DNA from: Magnetospira sp. QH-2
GTDB lineage: Bacteria; Pseudomonadota; Alphaproteobacteria; Rhodospirillales; Magnetospiraceae
Length of the DNA: 64,000 nucleotides
Direction: 5' to 3'
NCBI RefSeq assembly: GCF_000968135.1
Contig: NZ_FO538765.1
Location: 3,672,501 to 3,736,500, forward strand
Shown: positions 38,965 to 47,840 of the stretch, in pieces
How positions within the stretch are numbered: the stretch's first letter is position 1
How the letters are laid out: the number at the start of each line of letters is the position of its first letter
Made by a program: the position numbers and the translations under genes
The notes under the pieces: generated by a model
What the model was told of the DNA's origin: nothing
The model's database searches: none
What the model saw: the letters and a program-made list of their open reading frames with translations, nothing else

Positions 38965-39006
38965 TGGCCAACCGCGCGCAACGATAAGAGAGAGATCGAG
39001 GAAACA

Positions 39007-40599
39007 ATGGCGACGGATATCAAGGTTCCCACCCTGGGTGAATCGGTGACAGAGGCGACGGTGGCCAAATGGTTCAAGAAAGTGGGCGACGCAATTGCCG
39101 CCGACGAACCCATCGTCGAATTGGAAACGGACAAGGTGACATTGGAAGTCAACGCCCCGGCCGCCGGGACGCTGACCGAAATTGTCGCCGATGAGGGCGC
39201 CGAAGTTTCCGTTGACGCGCTGCTCGGGGTGATGGGCGAGGCTGGTGCTGCGCCCGGAAAAGCATCGAAAAAAACCAAGGCCGAGGCACCCATGGAAACC
39301 ATCGCGCCCGAGGTTCCGACCCAGATCGCCGCCACGGTGGATCTGGTGGTACCGGTATTGGGTGAATCGGTCACCGAAGCCACCGTGGGCAAATGGTTCA
39401 AGCAGCCCGGTGATGCCGTCGAAACCGATGAACCGGTGCTGGAACTGGAAACCGAGAAAGTCTCGCTTGAGGTCAATGCCCCGTCCACCGGAACGCTGTC
39501 CGAGATCGTCGCCGCCGAAGGGGCAGAGGTGACCGTCGGCGCTCTGTTGGGCCGATTGGCCGCTGGTGCCGGTGCCGTGGTAGCCCCGGCTCCCATCGCC
39601 GCGCCCAATGTCTCGGTGACCGTCGCGCCGAGCCAGAAAAGCGAAGTGCCCCTGTCCCCGGCCGTGCGTCGGGTGGTCGAGGAAAACGATCTGGACCCAT
39701 CCAAAATCACCGGTACGGGCAAGAACGGTCGCATCACCAAAGAAGATGCCTTGGCCGCCGCCGCCTCGGGCACGGCCCACAGGGATGATCCGGTGATGAC
39801 CCAGGCTCCGGCAACCCCGGCGCCCGCGGCGGCACCACCCCCGGCCCCACAACAGGAATCGGCCCCGGCCCCGGCAGCCGCGCCGCAACTGGATGATCCC
39901 CGCGAGGAACGGGTACGCATGACTCGCCTGCGCAAGATGGTGGCCACGCGCCTGAAAGCGGCGCAGAACACCGCCGCCATGCTGACCACCTGGAACGAGA
40001 TCGACATGACCGAGGCGATTGCCCTGCGCAATCGCTACAAGGATATCTTCGAGAAAAAGCACGACATCAAGCTCGGATTCATGTCCATTTTCATCAAGGC
40101 GGTCTGCGTGGCGCTCAAGGAATGGCCGGCGGTCAATGCCGAGATCCGTGGCGATGATATCGTCTATAAGAACTTCTACGACATCTCGGTGGCCGTAGGT
40201 TCGCCGCAGGGCCTGGTGGTCCCGGTGATCCGCGATGCCGATACGCTGAACTTCGACGAAATCGAAAAGACCATCAAGGACTTCGGGCTGCGCGCCCGAG
40301 GTGGCACCTTGAAGGTCGAGGAAATGCAGGGCGGCACCTTTACCATATCAAACGGCGGCATTTTTGGATCGCTGCTTTCGGCACCGATCCTCAATCCGCC
40401 GCAATCGGGCATTCTCGGCATGCACAAGATGCAGATGCGGCCCATGGTCATGGCCGATGGCAGCATCGAGGCCCGCCCGATGATGTATATCGCCCTGTCC
40501 TATGACCACCGGATCATCGATGGCCGCGAGGCGGTCTCGTTCCTGGTCCGGGTCAAGGAGTGCATCGAGGACCCCAACCGCATCATGCTGATCGCCTAA
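39007..40599 (+). CDS. sucB: 2-oxoglutarate dehydrogenase E2 (dihydrolipoyl succinyltransferase) with two lipoyl domains
   Basis: 530 residues. Two lipoyl domains are clear: 1-78 with K43 in ELETDKVTLEV, and about 110-187 with K151 in ELETEKVSLEV. A peripheral-subunit-binding domain follows (about 214-250, SPAVRRVVEENDLDPSKITG), then a Pro/Ala-rich linker and the catalytic domain (about 300-530) ending with the DHRIIDG active-site motif. E2 of this complex normally has one lipoyl domain and about 400 residues, so the duplication is unusual. GAGGAAAC precedes the ATG. It sits between sucA and lpd. Confidence 0.96.
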   Translation: MATDIKVPTLGESVTEATVAKWFKKVGDAIAADEPIVELETDKVTLEVNAPAAGTLTEIVADEGAEVSVDALLGVMGEAGAAPGKASKKTKAEAPMETIAPEVPTQIAATVDLVVPVLGESVTEATVGKWFKQPGDAVETDEPVLELETEKVSLEVNAPSTGTLSEIVAAEGAEVTVGALLGRLAAGAGAVVAPAPIAAPNVSVTVAPSQKSEVPLSPAVRRVVEENDLDPSKITGTGKNGRITKEDALAAAASGTAHRDDPVMTQAPATPAPAAAPPPAPQQESAPAPAAAPQLDDPREERVRMTRLRKMVATRLKAAQNTAAMLTTWNEIDMTEAIALRNRYKDIFEKKHDIKLGFMSIFIKAVCVALKEWPAVNAEIRGDDIVYKNFYDISVAVGSPQGLVVPVIRDADTLNFDEIEKTIKDFGLRARGGTLKVEEMQGGTFTISNGGIFGSLLSAPILNPPQSGILGMHKMQMRPMVMADGSIEARPMMYIALSYDHRIIDGREAVSFLVRVKECIEDPNRIMLIA

Positions 40600-40611
40600 G
40601 GAGAATTCTAT

Positions 40612-42012
40612 ATGAGCGAGACATCCTACGACCTGGTGGTGATCGGGGGCGGCCCCGGCGGCTATGTGGCAGCCATCCGCGCGGCGCAATTGGGCCTCAA
40701 GGTGGCCTGTGTGGAAAAGCGCGGGGCGCTGGGCGGCACCTGCCTCAATGTGGGCTGTATCCCCTCCAAGGCGATGCTGCAATCCTCCCACCATTTCGAA
40801 TCCGCCGCCGAGCATTTCGCCGCCCATGGGGTACAAGTCAGCCCGAAGCTCGACCTGCCGACCATGATGGCCCGCAAGGACAAGGTGGTGCTCGATCTCA
40901 CCAAGGGCATCGAGTTCCTGTTCAAGAAGAACAAGGTGGACTATTTCATCGGCACCGGCACCGTGGCCAGCAATTCCACGGTGGATATCACCGGCGACTC
41001 CGAAGCCACCTTGAAAACAGAAAACATCCTCATCGCCACCGGTTCCGACGTGGCGCCCCTGCCGGGGATCGAGATCGACGAAAATCGTATTGTCTCCTCC
41101 ACCGGTGCTCTTGCCCTGCCCAAGGTGCCAAAATCCCTGGCGGTCATCGGCGGGGGCGTGATCGGGCTGGAACTGGGTTCCGTCTGGCGGCGTCTGGGGG
41201 CCGAGGTCACGGTGATCGAATTCCTCGACGACATTTTGCCCGGCATGGACGGCGAGGTCCGCAAGACCATGCGTCGGGTGCTGAAGAAACAAGGCGTCCA
41301 GTTCAAACTCAAGACCAAGGTCACCGCCGCCAAGGCCACCAAGACCCAGGTCACCCTGACCATGGAACCGCGTGACGGCGGCGATTCCGAAACTCAGAAA
41401 GCCGAAGTGGTGCTGGTCGCCGTGGGCCGCCGCCCCTATACCGACGGGCTGGGCCTGGACGCCGTTGCCGTGGAGCGCGATGCCCGGGGCTTCATCAAGG
41501 TGGATGCGGATCTACAGACCAACGTACCGGGTATTTTCGCCATCGGTGACGTGATCGGCGGTGCCATGCTGGCCCACAAGGCCGAGGAGGAAGGCGTGGT
41601 GGTGGCCGAGCTGATTGCCGGACGCAAGGGCCATATGGACTACGACACCATCCCCGGAGTGGTCTACACCCATCCCGAAGCCGCCTCGGTCGGCAAGACC
41701 GAGGAACAGTTGAAGGAAGCCGGTGTCGATTACAAAGTCGGCAAGTTCCCGTTCTCGGCCAATTCCCGCGCCCGCTGTATCGCCGACATGGACGGCTTCG
41801 TGAAAATCCTCGCCGATGCCAAGACTGATCGGGTGCTGGGTTGTCATATCGTCGGCCCAGCGGCCGGAGACCTGATTCAGGAAGCCGTGCTCTGCATGGA
41901 GTTCGGCGGCGCGTCCGAAGACCTGGCACGGACCTGTCACGCCCATCCCGGCCTCTACGAGGCGGTCAAGGAAGCTGCGTTGGCACTGGGCGACGGCGCC
42001 ATTCACGCCTGA
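40612..42012 (+). CDS. lpd: Dihydrolipoamide dehydrogenase (E3)
   Basis: 466-residue flavoprotein that re-oxidises the lipoyl groups. FAD motif VVIGGGPGGYVAA (9-21), redox disulfide GGTCLNVGCIPSK (C44, C49), NAD motif VIGGGVIGLELGS and the C-terminal His-Glu dyad in CHAHPGLYEAV are intact. AAGGAG precedes the ATG, 12 bases after sucB. It completes the 2-oxoglutarate dehydrogenase complex and may also serve pyruvate dehydrogenase if no other copy exists. Confidence 0.97.
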   Translation: MSETSYDLVVIGGGPGGYVAAIRAAQLGLKVACVEKRGALGGTCLNVGCIPSKAMLQSSHHFESAAEHFAAHGVQVSPKLDLPTMMARKDKVVLDLTKGIEFLFKKNKVDYFIGTGTVASNSTVDITGDSEATLKTENILIATGSDVAPLPGIEIDENRIVSSTGALALPKVPKSLAVIGGGVIGLELGSVWRRLGAEVTVIEFLDDILPGMDGEVRKTMRRVLKKQGVQFKLKTKVTAAKATKTQVTLTMEPRDGGDSETQKAEVVLVAVGRRPYTDGLGLDAVAVERDARGFIKVDADLQTNVPGIFAIGDVIGGAMLAHKAEEEGVVVAELIAGRKGHMDYDTIPGVVYTHPEAASVGKTEEQLKEAGVDYKVGKFPFSANSRARCIADMDGFVKILADAKTDRVLGCHIVGPAAGDLIQEAVLCMEFGGASEDLARTCHAHPGLYEAVKEAALALGDGAIHA

Positions 42013-42064
42013 TCAGCAAGAGGGCTGTGCGCGGGGCGGACCTGTCCCACCGCATCGCATCGCC

Positions 42065-42553
42065 TCAATGGGGTGGATAGCCTCTTTTTTCCATGCCCGC
42101 CGTGACCTGTTCCATGATCGTCGGCATGGACTGGGCCATGAACTGCTGCGCCAGGAGAACCGATTCCTGGGTCATTTTAGGCATCACCTGAACGTATTTT
42201 TTGCCCAGCGGTGTTTGATAGAACGCGATCATTTGTTGGATTTCTCCGGCGTCAAAATACTTGGAGACCAAGGATTTCGTTTGATTCATGAGGTCGGGAA
42301 TCAAGGGCTTCATGGCCGCCGTCAGCTCCTCGGAAAAGGCCTGTAGCTTTTTTTCGTCGGCGCTTGGATCCCGTTGCTTGACCGATTGAATCAACATTTC
42401 CGGCAACTGATCAAACATCTGCTCGATCATCTTGTCCATCTCGGTGATCCGCATCAGGTCTCGGGCCGCCTGATCCGCGTCCAGCTCTGCGGCCTTGGTG
42501 CCGGGTGCGATCAAACAGGCGGCAACAACAAGACCAAAAACCAATCCACGCAT
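42065..42553 (-). CDS. Secreted DUF2059 protein
   Basis: 162 residues with a signal peptide (1-21, ending KAAE) and a helical DUF2059 body (QMIAFYQTPLGKKYVQVMPKM is the typical core). This family of small periplasmic proteins has no assigned role. The ATG at 42553 has GAGGATTTC upstream and a proper signal peptide; the longer open frame to 42640 does not. It converges with lpd and is divergent from the flagellin gene. Confidence 0.8.
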   Translation of the reverse strand: MRGLVFGLVVAACLIAPGTKAAELDADQAARDLMRITEMDKMIEQMFDQLPEMLIQSVKQRDPSADEKKLQAFSEELTAAMKPLIPDLMNQTKSLVSKYFDAGEIQQMIAFYQTPLGKKYVQVMPKMTQESVLLAQQFMAQSMPTIMEQVTAGMEKRGYPPH

Positions 42554-42780
42554 ACTGAAATCCTCTGAAATTAAGATGGAGCCGAGCGCCCCCATTTGGA
42601 ATGGATCACGTCGTTGACAACGATAGCCGCCACCCCACAATTCCGATAGCGCAAAAAGGACATTGGCGGAGCGACAAACTGTTTTCAGATCTTGTTAATG
42701 CTCTTCAGACATACTAGCCAACCACCGATATCAAATATCGGCGGGGTGTAAGACGGCGACAATTCAGAGGGAGCTCCATC

Positions 42781-43701
42781 ATGGCGGACATCACACTTTC
42801 GGACGCGGTTCGATCGAACCTGCTATCCCTGCAAAGCACTCAAGGGAAGATTGACCGGACTCAAAATCGTCTATCCACGGGCCTGAAAGTTGCCTCACCA
42901 ACCGATGACGCGGTGAAATTTTTCCAAGCCCAATCCTTGAGCAACCGCGCTACGTCCCTATTGGAACGTAAATCCGCGGTGGATCAGGGCATCCAGGCCT
43001 TGGACGCGACCTTGAAGGCTCTCGAATCCATCGAGGACTTCTCTTCTCAGCTCAAAGGTCTGGTCGATAGTTCCCGGTCCGCGGATGATGCCCAACGGGC
43101 GGAACTGCAAACCCAGGTCAACGAACTGGCCAAGCAGATCGAGAAGCTCATTGCCGATGCCACCTATCAGGGCTTGAACCTGTTGAACTCCTCGGCCTCG
43201 AAGCTGTCTGTCCGGTTCTCGGACAAATCGGACTCGAAGCTCGAAGTGACCGGCATCGATATCAACCCCAGCGCCCTGTATCGTAATTCGCTCGGTACCG
43301 GCTTTGTGGGGCAAACCCTTGACGCCAGTCAGGCCAACTTCGTCGAATCGTTCCTGGGCTTCGGACAGTCATTCGAAGGCTACGATCTGACCGATGCGAC
43401 CGAACTGGCCTCCTTCAATGCCCATGCGGACGTGGCCATCTCCCGCCTGGATGCCACCATTAGCTATCTGCAAGCGAAAGCAGGCTCCATGGCCAATAAC
43501 GTCGCCATCTTGCAAGTCCGGTCGGACTTCACCCAGGAATACGTGGACGTGTTGGACACCGGTGCCGGTAAGCTGACCGTGGCCGACCTCAACGAGGAAG
43601 GCGCCAACCTGCTGGCCCTGCAAACCCGCCAGCAGTTGGGCATTCAGTCCCTGGCCTTCGCCGGTCAGGCCGAACAATCCATCTTGGGTCTGTTCCGTTA
43701 A
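42781..43701 (+). CDS. Flagellin
   Basis: 306 residues with the conserved flagellin ends. The N-terminal coiled D0/D1 segment is LSDAVRSNLLSLQ, then RTQNRLSTGLKV. The C-terminal segment is FTQEYVDVLDTGAGKLTVADLNEEGANLLALQTRQQLG and ends in ILGLFR. The central variable domain is short, as in many alphaproteobacterial flagellins. There is no signal peptide, as expected for type III export. GAGGGAGC precedes the ATG. No other structural flagellar gene is in the window, so this is a detached filament gene. No confident sigma-28 or sigma-54 promoter was found in the 227-base upstream gap. Confidence 0.93.
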   Translation: MADITLSDAVRSNLLSLQSTQGKIDRTQNRLSTGLKVASPTDDAVKFFQAQSLSNRATSLLERKSAVDQGIQALDATLKALESIEDFSSQLKGLVDSSRSADDAQRAELQTQVNELAKQIEKLIADATYQGLNLLNSSASKLSVRFSDKSDSKLEVTGIDINPSALYRNSLGTGFVGQTLDASQANFVESFLGFGQSFEGYDLTDATELASFNAHADVAISRLDATISYLQAKAGSMANNVAILQVRSDFTQEYVDVLDTGAGKLTVADLNEEGANLLALQTRQQLGIQSLAFAGQAEQSILGLFR

Positions 43702-43723
43702 GTCGCCTGAATGGCTCGGACGC

Positions 43724-44272
43724 CTATAGGCTGCCCGGTTTGAACATTTCGATCAGGGTATGGGTAAGCATTTTTCTCAAGGCCTTGTCCTCGGGGCCGG
43801 TGATGCCCCTTGCAATGCCGCTGACCACGATGCGCGCCTGCTCCTTGGAGCAATAAACCGTATAGGCATGCACCTCGCCGTTGGCGCGCAGTTTCCCAAG
43901 GTCTGCAGGAACTGCCCCATCGCATATGTTTTGCGGAGACAAACCCTGAGGCGGCTCGAAAACGACAACAATGCGCTGGACAGGTTCGGCTGCCTGGTTC
44001 TTGTCGGTTGTGAAACGCACCCCGCCCAACTGCGGCATGCCGTTCTTAAATGCCTTGACGATCGTCCGTTCCAAGGGCGCCAGGTCGCCGCCAAAAGGAT
44101 TGCCACGGACATCCACCCAAAAGGGACCCTTTGAGGCCGCGTACTGGAAAAACGAGAAGTTGTCGCCCCCCTGCCGATACTCGACCACCGTCTGAAAAGG
44201 GACCTCTTCGCAGGCGGTGGCCGCCAGGGTCGCCAAACCACCGAGCACGGCGGCGATCTTGCGAAATACCAT
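43724..44272 (-). CDS. Small lipoprotein of unknown function
   Basis: 182 residues from the second ATG, which is 5 bases after AGGAGG; the first ATG overlaps that site too closely. A signal peptide ends in ATAC, with lipidation of Cys21 plausible. The rest is a mixed alpha/beta domain, with two later cysteines (ICDGAV and VYCSKE) that could form a disulfide. No family was recognised. It lies 26 bases after the FliM-motif protein gene on the same strand and is convergent with flagellin. Confidence 0.6.
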   Translation of the reverse strand: MVFRKIAAVLGGLATLAATACEEVPFQTVVEYRQGGDNFSFFQYAASKGPFWVDVRGNPFGGDLAPLERTIVKAFKNGMPQLGGVRFTTDKNQAAEPVQRIVVVFEPPQGLSPQNICDGAVPADLGKLRANGEVHAYTVYCSKEQARIVVSGIARGITGPEDKALRKMLTHTLIEMFKPGSL

Positions 44273-44298
44273 CATATCCTCCTCTGAAAATTCCCCGA

Positions 44299-44847
44299 TC
44301 AGTCGTTGAAAAGGGCGTCAATATCTGCCTGACTGGCGTGATCATCCGAGGTTGAATGGGTCTCTCCCCCCTTCATGACACCGTCGATTTCATCTTGGTG
44401 CATGACCGTTTCCCCGCCATGAATGATTCCGTTGGCCACGTCCCCAAGCTGACGCAACAAAGCCAACAAAGCCCGCGTGCGTATGCGGATGGTATCGGCC
44501 TGGCCCGATTGCAGCAGGTCCTCGATCCGCTCAAGGCAGGTCAGGATGACACTGTCCATCTGTTGAATGGTGGTTTCGAAGCGTTCACGAAACTGAGCCG
44601 GAACATGGTCATAGGCCTCCACAGCCAAATCCCGATCGGAAAAGCTGCTGTCCTTGAAATGCTCCTGATAGCTCTTGGGCCGCCATTCCCGGGCTTCTTC
44701 GTAGAGATCAGGCATATCCGGGATCATCTCCAACAACATAACGATTTCGTTGAAGTGATTCATGTAGTCGGTGGCCAATAAGGTCCGCGGACTGATATTG
44801 CTGCCCGCCACCTTGGCCTTGATTGACTCGTATTCGGAATGGCCCAC
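44299..44847 (-). CDS. Unrecognised helical protein with two C-terminal FliM-like motifs
   Basis: 182 residues from a GTG at 44847 with GGAGG 10 bases upstream; the open frame continues to 45003 but would overlap the cimA promoter region. The body is helical (about 20-145), with no membrane segment or signal. The C-terminus carries two copies of a short motif: HQDEIDGVM (150-158) and SQADIDALF (172-180). Both resemble the N-terminal CheY-binding peptide of the flagellar switch protein FliM (SQAEIDALL in E. coli). With flagellin 600 bases away, a role in binding CheY-type proteins is a reasonable guess. It is not a recognisable CheZ. Confidence 0.65.
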   Translation of the reverse strand: MGHSEYESIKAKVAGSNISPRTLLATDYMNHFNEIVMLLEMIPDMPDLYEEAREWRPKSYQEHFKDSSFSDRDLAVEAYDHVPAQFRERFETTIQQMDSVILTCLERIEDLLQSGQADTIRIRTRALLALLRQLGDVANGIIHGGETVMHQDEIDGVMKGGETHSTSDDHASQADIDALFND

Positions 44848-44995
44848 GGTGGCCGCCCCTCCAAACAGGCGGATAATCAAGGGGTCACCATATCCGGTTG
44901 AATCGGCAAGGCCAAGACGAATTACCGTGGTTCTTCCTTGTAAGCACTGGAAGGATTGGGCATTCTCCGGCTCTCTTCCAAAGGAGACCAGGATC

Positions 44996-46588
44996 ATGAC
45001 CAAGGAACGGGTCTATCTGTACGACTGCACCCTGCGCGACGGGGCCCAGACCCAGGGCGTCGATTTCAGCGCCGCCGACAAAACCGCCATCGCCCAGGAC
45101 CTGGACCGGCTGGGCATCGATTACGTGGAAGGCGGTTGGCCAGGCGCCAACCCCACCGATGACGCCTTTTTCGGCCATCTGCCGCAGCTGACCCACGGTC
45201 GATTCAGCGCCTTCGGCATGACCCACCGCCCGGGCCGTTCGGTGGAGAACGATCCGGGCTTGCAGGCGATCCTCGATGTGGCGGTGCCGGTGGCCTGCAT
45301 CGTCGGCAAAACCTGGGACTTCCACGCGGAAGTGGCCTTGGGCATCACCACCGAGGAAAACATCTCCATCGTCGCCGAGTCCATCCGCCATGCCACCACC
45401 CGCAAGGAAGAGGTGCTGTTCGACGCCGAGCATTTTTTCGATGGCTACAAAGCCAATCCCTCGTTCGCGCTGGCATGCCTGAAGGCCGCCTATGACAACG
45501 GCGCTCGTTGGATCGTCCTTTGCGACACCAATGGCGGCACCCTGCCCCATGAAATCGAGGCCATCGTCACCGAGATCACCCAGCATATCCCCGGAGACCG
45601 TCTGGGCATCCACTGCCACGACGATACCGGCAACGCAGTGGCCAACAGCCTGGCCGCCGTGCGGGCCGGGGTGCGGCAGGTACAAGGCACCTTGAACGGC
45701 CTCGGCGAACGCTGCGGCAATGCCAATCTGGTTTCGATCATTCCGTCCTTGGTGCTCAAGATGGGCTATGACACCGGCATTGACCCCAACCAGTTGACCC
45801 AGCTGACCCACGTCTCCCGCACATTGGAAGAACGCCTCAACCGGCAGCCGGACCGGGGCGCGCCCTATGTAGGCGAGAGCGCCTTTGCCCATAAGGGTGG
45901 CCTTCATGTATCGGCGGTGGAAAAGGATCCGCGCTCCTATGAGCATGTGGTTCCGGAACTGGTGGGCAATCACCGCCATATCGTTATTTCCGATCAGGCC
46001 GGACGATCCAACATCCTGTCGCGCTTTCGCGAGCTGGGCATCGACCTGGAAGACAATGACGATGGCGTGCGCAAGCTCTTGGAAACGGTCAAGGCACGCG
46101 AGTTCGACGGCTATGCCTATGACGGCGCTGAAGCCAGTTTCGCTCTGTTGGCCCATCAGGCTTTGGGCGGCGTGCCGAAGTATTTCCGTTGCAGCAGTTT
46201 CCGGGTCATTGATGAACGGCGCTGGGACAACAACGACCGGCTGATCACCCTGTCCGAGGCGACGGTCAAACTGGAAGCCCGGGGGGAAAGCTATATGTCC
46301 GTGGCCGAGGGCAATGGCCCGGTCAATGCCCTGGATGCCGCCATGCGCAAGGTGCTGACTCCTATCTACCCCGGTCTTTCCGACATGCACCTCGTGGACT
46401 ACAAGGTGCGGATCCTGACCCCCCAGGCGGGCACCGGCGCGGTCACCCGGGTGATGATCGAAAGCGCCAACGGCAACCGCGAAAGCTGGACCACCGTCGG
46501 CGTCTCCACCAACATCATCGACGCCTCGTACAACGCCCTGCGTGACGCGATTGTCTACAAGCTTTTTCAAGACGGAGTCAGGGACTGA
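44996..46588 (+). CDS. cimA: (R)-citramalate synthase
   Basis: 530-residue member of the isopropylmalate-synthase family. The N-terminal TIM barrel has YDCTLRDGAQ (metal-binding Asp and catalytic Arg), GGWPGANPTDDAFF and the metal motif HCHDDTGNAVANS. The C-terminal LeuA-type allosteric domain (about 405-525) is present. The YVEGGWPGAN motif and total length place it in the CimA group, which condenses pyruvate and acetyl-CoA for the isoleucine route, and not LeuA. A group of LeuA-like paralogues of unknown substrate exists, so activity is inferred. AAGGAG precedes the ATG. Confidence 0.88.
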   Translation: MTKERVYLYDCTLRDGAQTQGVDFSAADKTAIAQDLDRLGIDYVEGGWPGANPTDDAFFGHLPQLTHGRFSAFGMTHRPGRSVENDPGLQAILDVAVPVACIVGKTWDFHAEVALGITTEENISIVAESIRHATTRKEEVLFDAEHFFDGYKANPSFALACLKAAYDNGARWIVLCDTNGGTLPHEIEAIVTEITQHIPGDRLGIHCHDDTGNAVANSLAAVRAGVRQVQGTLNGLGERCGNANLVSIIPSLVLKMGYDTGIDPNQLTQLTHVSRTLEERLNRQPDRGAPYVGESAFAHKGGLHVSAVEKDPRSYEHVVPELVGNHRHIVISDQAGRSNILSRFRELGIDLEDNDDGVRKLLETVKAREFDGYAYDGAEASFALLAHQALGGVPKYFRCSSFRVIDERRWDNNDRLITLSEATVKLEARGESYMSVAEGNGPVNALDAAMRKVLTPIYPGLSDMHLVDYKVRILTPQAGTGAVTRVMIESANGNRESWTTVGVSTNIIDASYNALRDAIVYKLFQDGVRD

Positions 46589-46592
46589 CCGG

Positions 46593-47354
46593 ATGGCGGG
46601 AACCGACGCACGAAAGGCCGAGGCGCTGACCGATGGCCCGGTGATCATCCTTGTCGAGCCCCAGCTGGGCGAGAATATCGGCATGGTCGCCCGAGCCATG
46701 CTCAATTGCGGCCTGACCCAAATGCGATTGGTCAATCCCCGCGACGGCTGGCCCAACGAGGACGCCATCAATCCGGCCTCCGGCGCCACCATCGTGCTCG
46801 ACAATGCCGCCGTCTTCAACACTACCGAGGCAGCCATCGCCGATCTCAATCGGGTCTATGCCACCACCGCCCGTCCGCGCGGCATGATCAAGGACGTGGT
46901 GACCGCCCGCGCCGCGGCGGCTGAAATGCGTGCCATCATCGGCCAGGGGGACCGTTGCGGGTTGCTGTTCGGGCGCGAATCCAAGGGGCTCAACAACGAA
47001 GACGTGGTGCTCGCCGACGCCATCTTGCAGGTGCCGCTGAACCCCGCCTTCACGTCGCTCAACCTGGCCCAGGCGGTGCTGTTGGCGGCTTATGAATGGT
47101 ACCAGTCCGGCGATTCCTCTCCAGACAGCGAACTGGTCTTGCACAAAACCCGTCCGGCAGACAAAAAAGACCTGATCGGCCTGTTCGAACATCTGGAGAA
47201 AGAGTTGGTGGACGTGGGCTTTCTCTATCCGCCGGACAAGGCTCCGGCGATGATCCGAAATCTCCGCAATCTATTTCAGCGCGCCCGGCTCACCGAACAG
47301 GAAGTGCGGTCCCTGCGCGGGGTCATTGCCTGTCTGAGGAATCCAAAGGGCTGA
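46593..47354 (+). CDS. trmJ: tRNA (cytidine/uridine-2'-O-)-methyltransferase, TrmJ-like
   Basis: 253-residue SPOUT-fold RNA methyltransferase. SpoU motifs are VEPQLGENIGMVARAMLNCG (motif 1), LLFGRESKGLNNEDV (motif 2) and LNPAFTSLNLAQAVLL (motif 3), which form the deep trefoil knot that binds S-adenosylmethionine. The C-terminal extension after residue 165 matches TrmJ, which methylates position 32 in the tRNA anticodon loop. It starts 4 bases after cimA and is probably co-transcribed with it. Confidence 0.88.
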   Translation: MAGTDARKAEALTDGPVIILVEPQLGENIGMVARAMLNCGLTQMRLVNPRDGWPNEDAINPASGATIVLDNAAVFNTTEAAIADLNRVYATTARPRGMIKDVVTARAAAAEMRAIIGQGDRCGLLFGRESKGLNNEDVVLADAILQVPLNPAFTSLNLAQAVLLAAYEWYQSGDSSPDSELVLHKTRPADKKDLIGLFEHLEKELVDVGFLYPPDKAPAMIRNLRNLFQRARLTEQEVRSLRGVIACLRNPKG

Positions 47355-47357
47355 CCC

Positions 47358-47840
47358 CTATTTCGCCGGTTTGTGGCTTTGTCCGGTGAGCGACCTGATG
47401 GCCCCACTGCGGAATGCCCGCAATTGCCGGATCTCGGCGGCCAGGGCATCGTCGATGGCCAACTGGCAGTCGGCGAGGAAGTGTTCCATCTGGCGCGGAT
47501 TTCCGGCGAGCGGCGTCTTCTTCATCGCTTCCAGCATGCCGTCGAAGCGTGACACGCCGATCATGAAAGTCTTCATGTTGTGGGCCAGGCCGCCCGCTCC
47601 GTCTTCCAGATACAGGTTTTCGAAGCCCGAGCCGATCATATAGAGAATCTTGTTCTCCAGCTTCTTGCCGCGCTCGGCGCGAAACAGGAAATCGGCCTCT
47701 TCGTTGTAGATGTCTTGTGCCACGATCACCGCCGCCAGGCAGTTCATCGGCGCCGTATCCAAGGTCAGCTCGATCTTGGATTTATCCTGGGCCAGCGCCG
47801 GGAAAGACAGCAGCATAACCAAAAGGGCAAGAAGTCTCAT
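47358..47840 (-). CDS. Hypothetical secreted protein
   Basis: 160 residues with a clear signal peptide (1-17, ending ALA). The mature part is helical, with two cysteines (MNCLAAV and LADCQLA) that may pair. It is not recognised. It overlaps the end of coq7 by 4 bases and probably ends the dsbB-coq7 transcript. Three bases separate its stop from that of trmJ on the other strand. Confidence 0.6.
   Translation of the reverse strand: MRLLALLVMLLSFPALAQDKSKIELTLDTAPMNCLAAVIVAQDIYNEEADFLFRAERGKKLENKILYMIGSGFENLYLEDGAGGLAHNMKTFMIGVSRFDGMLEAMKKTPLAGNPRQMEHFLADCQLAIDDALAAEIRQLRAFRSGAIRSLTGQSHKPAK

Noticed and set aside
42641-42780. Sigma-28 or sigma-54 promoter of flagellin
   Set aside because: Only poor matches were found (for example GGCGGAGCGACAAACTG), below what would be credible.
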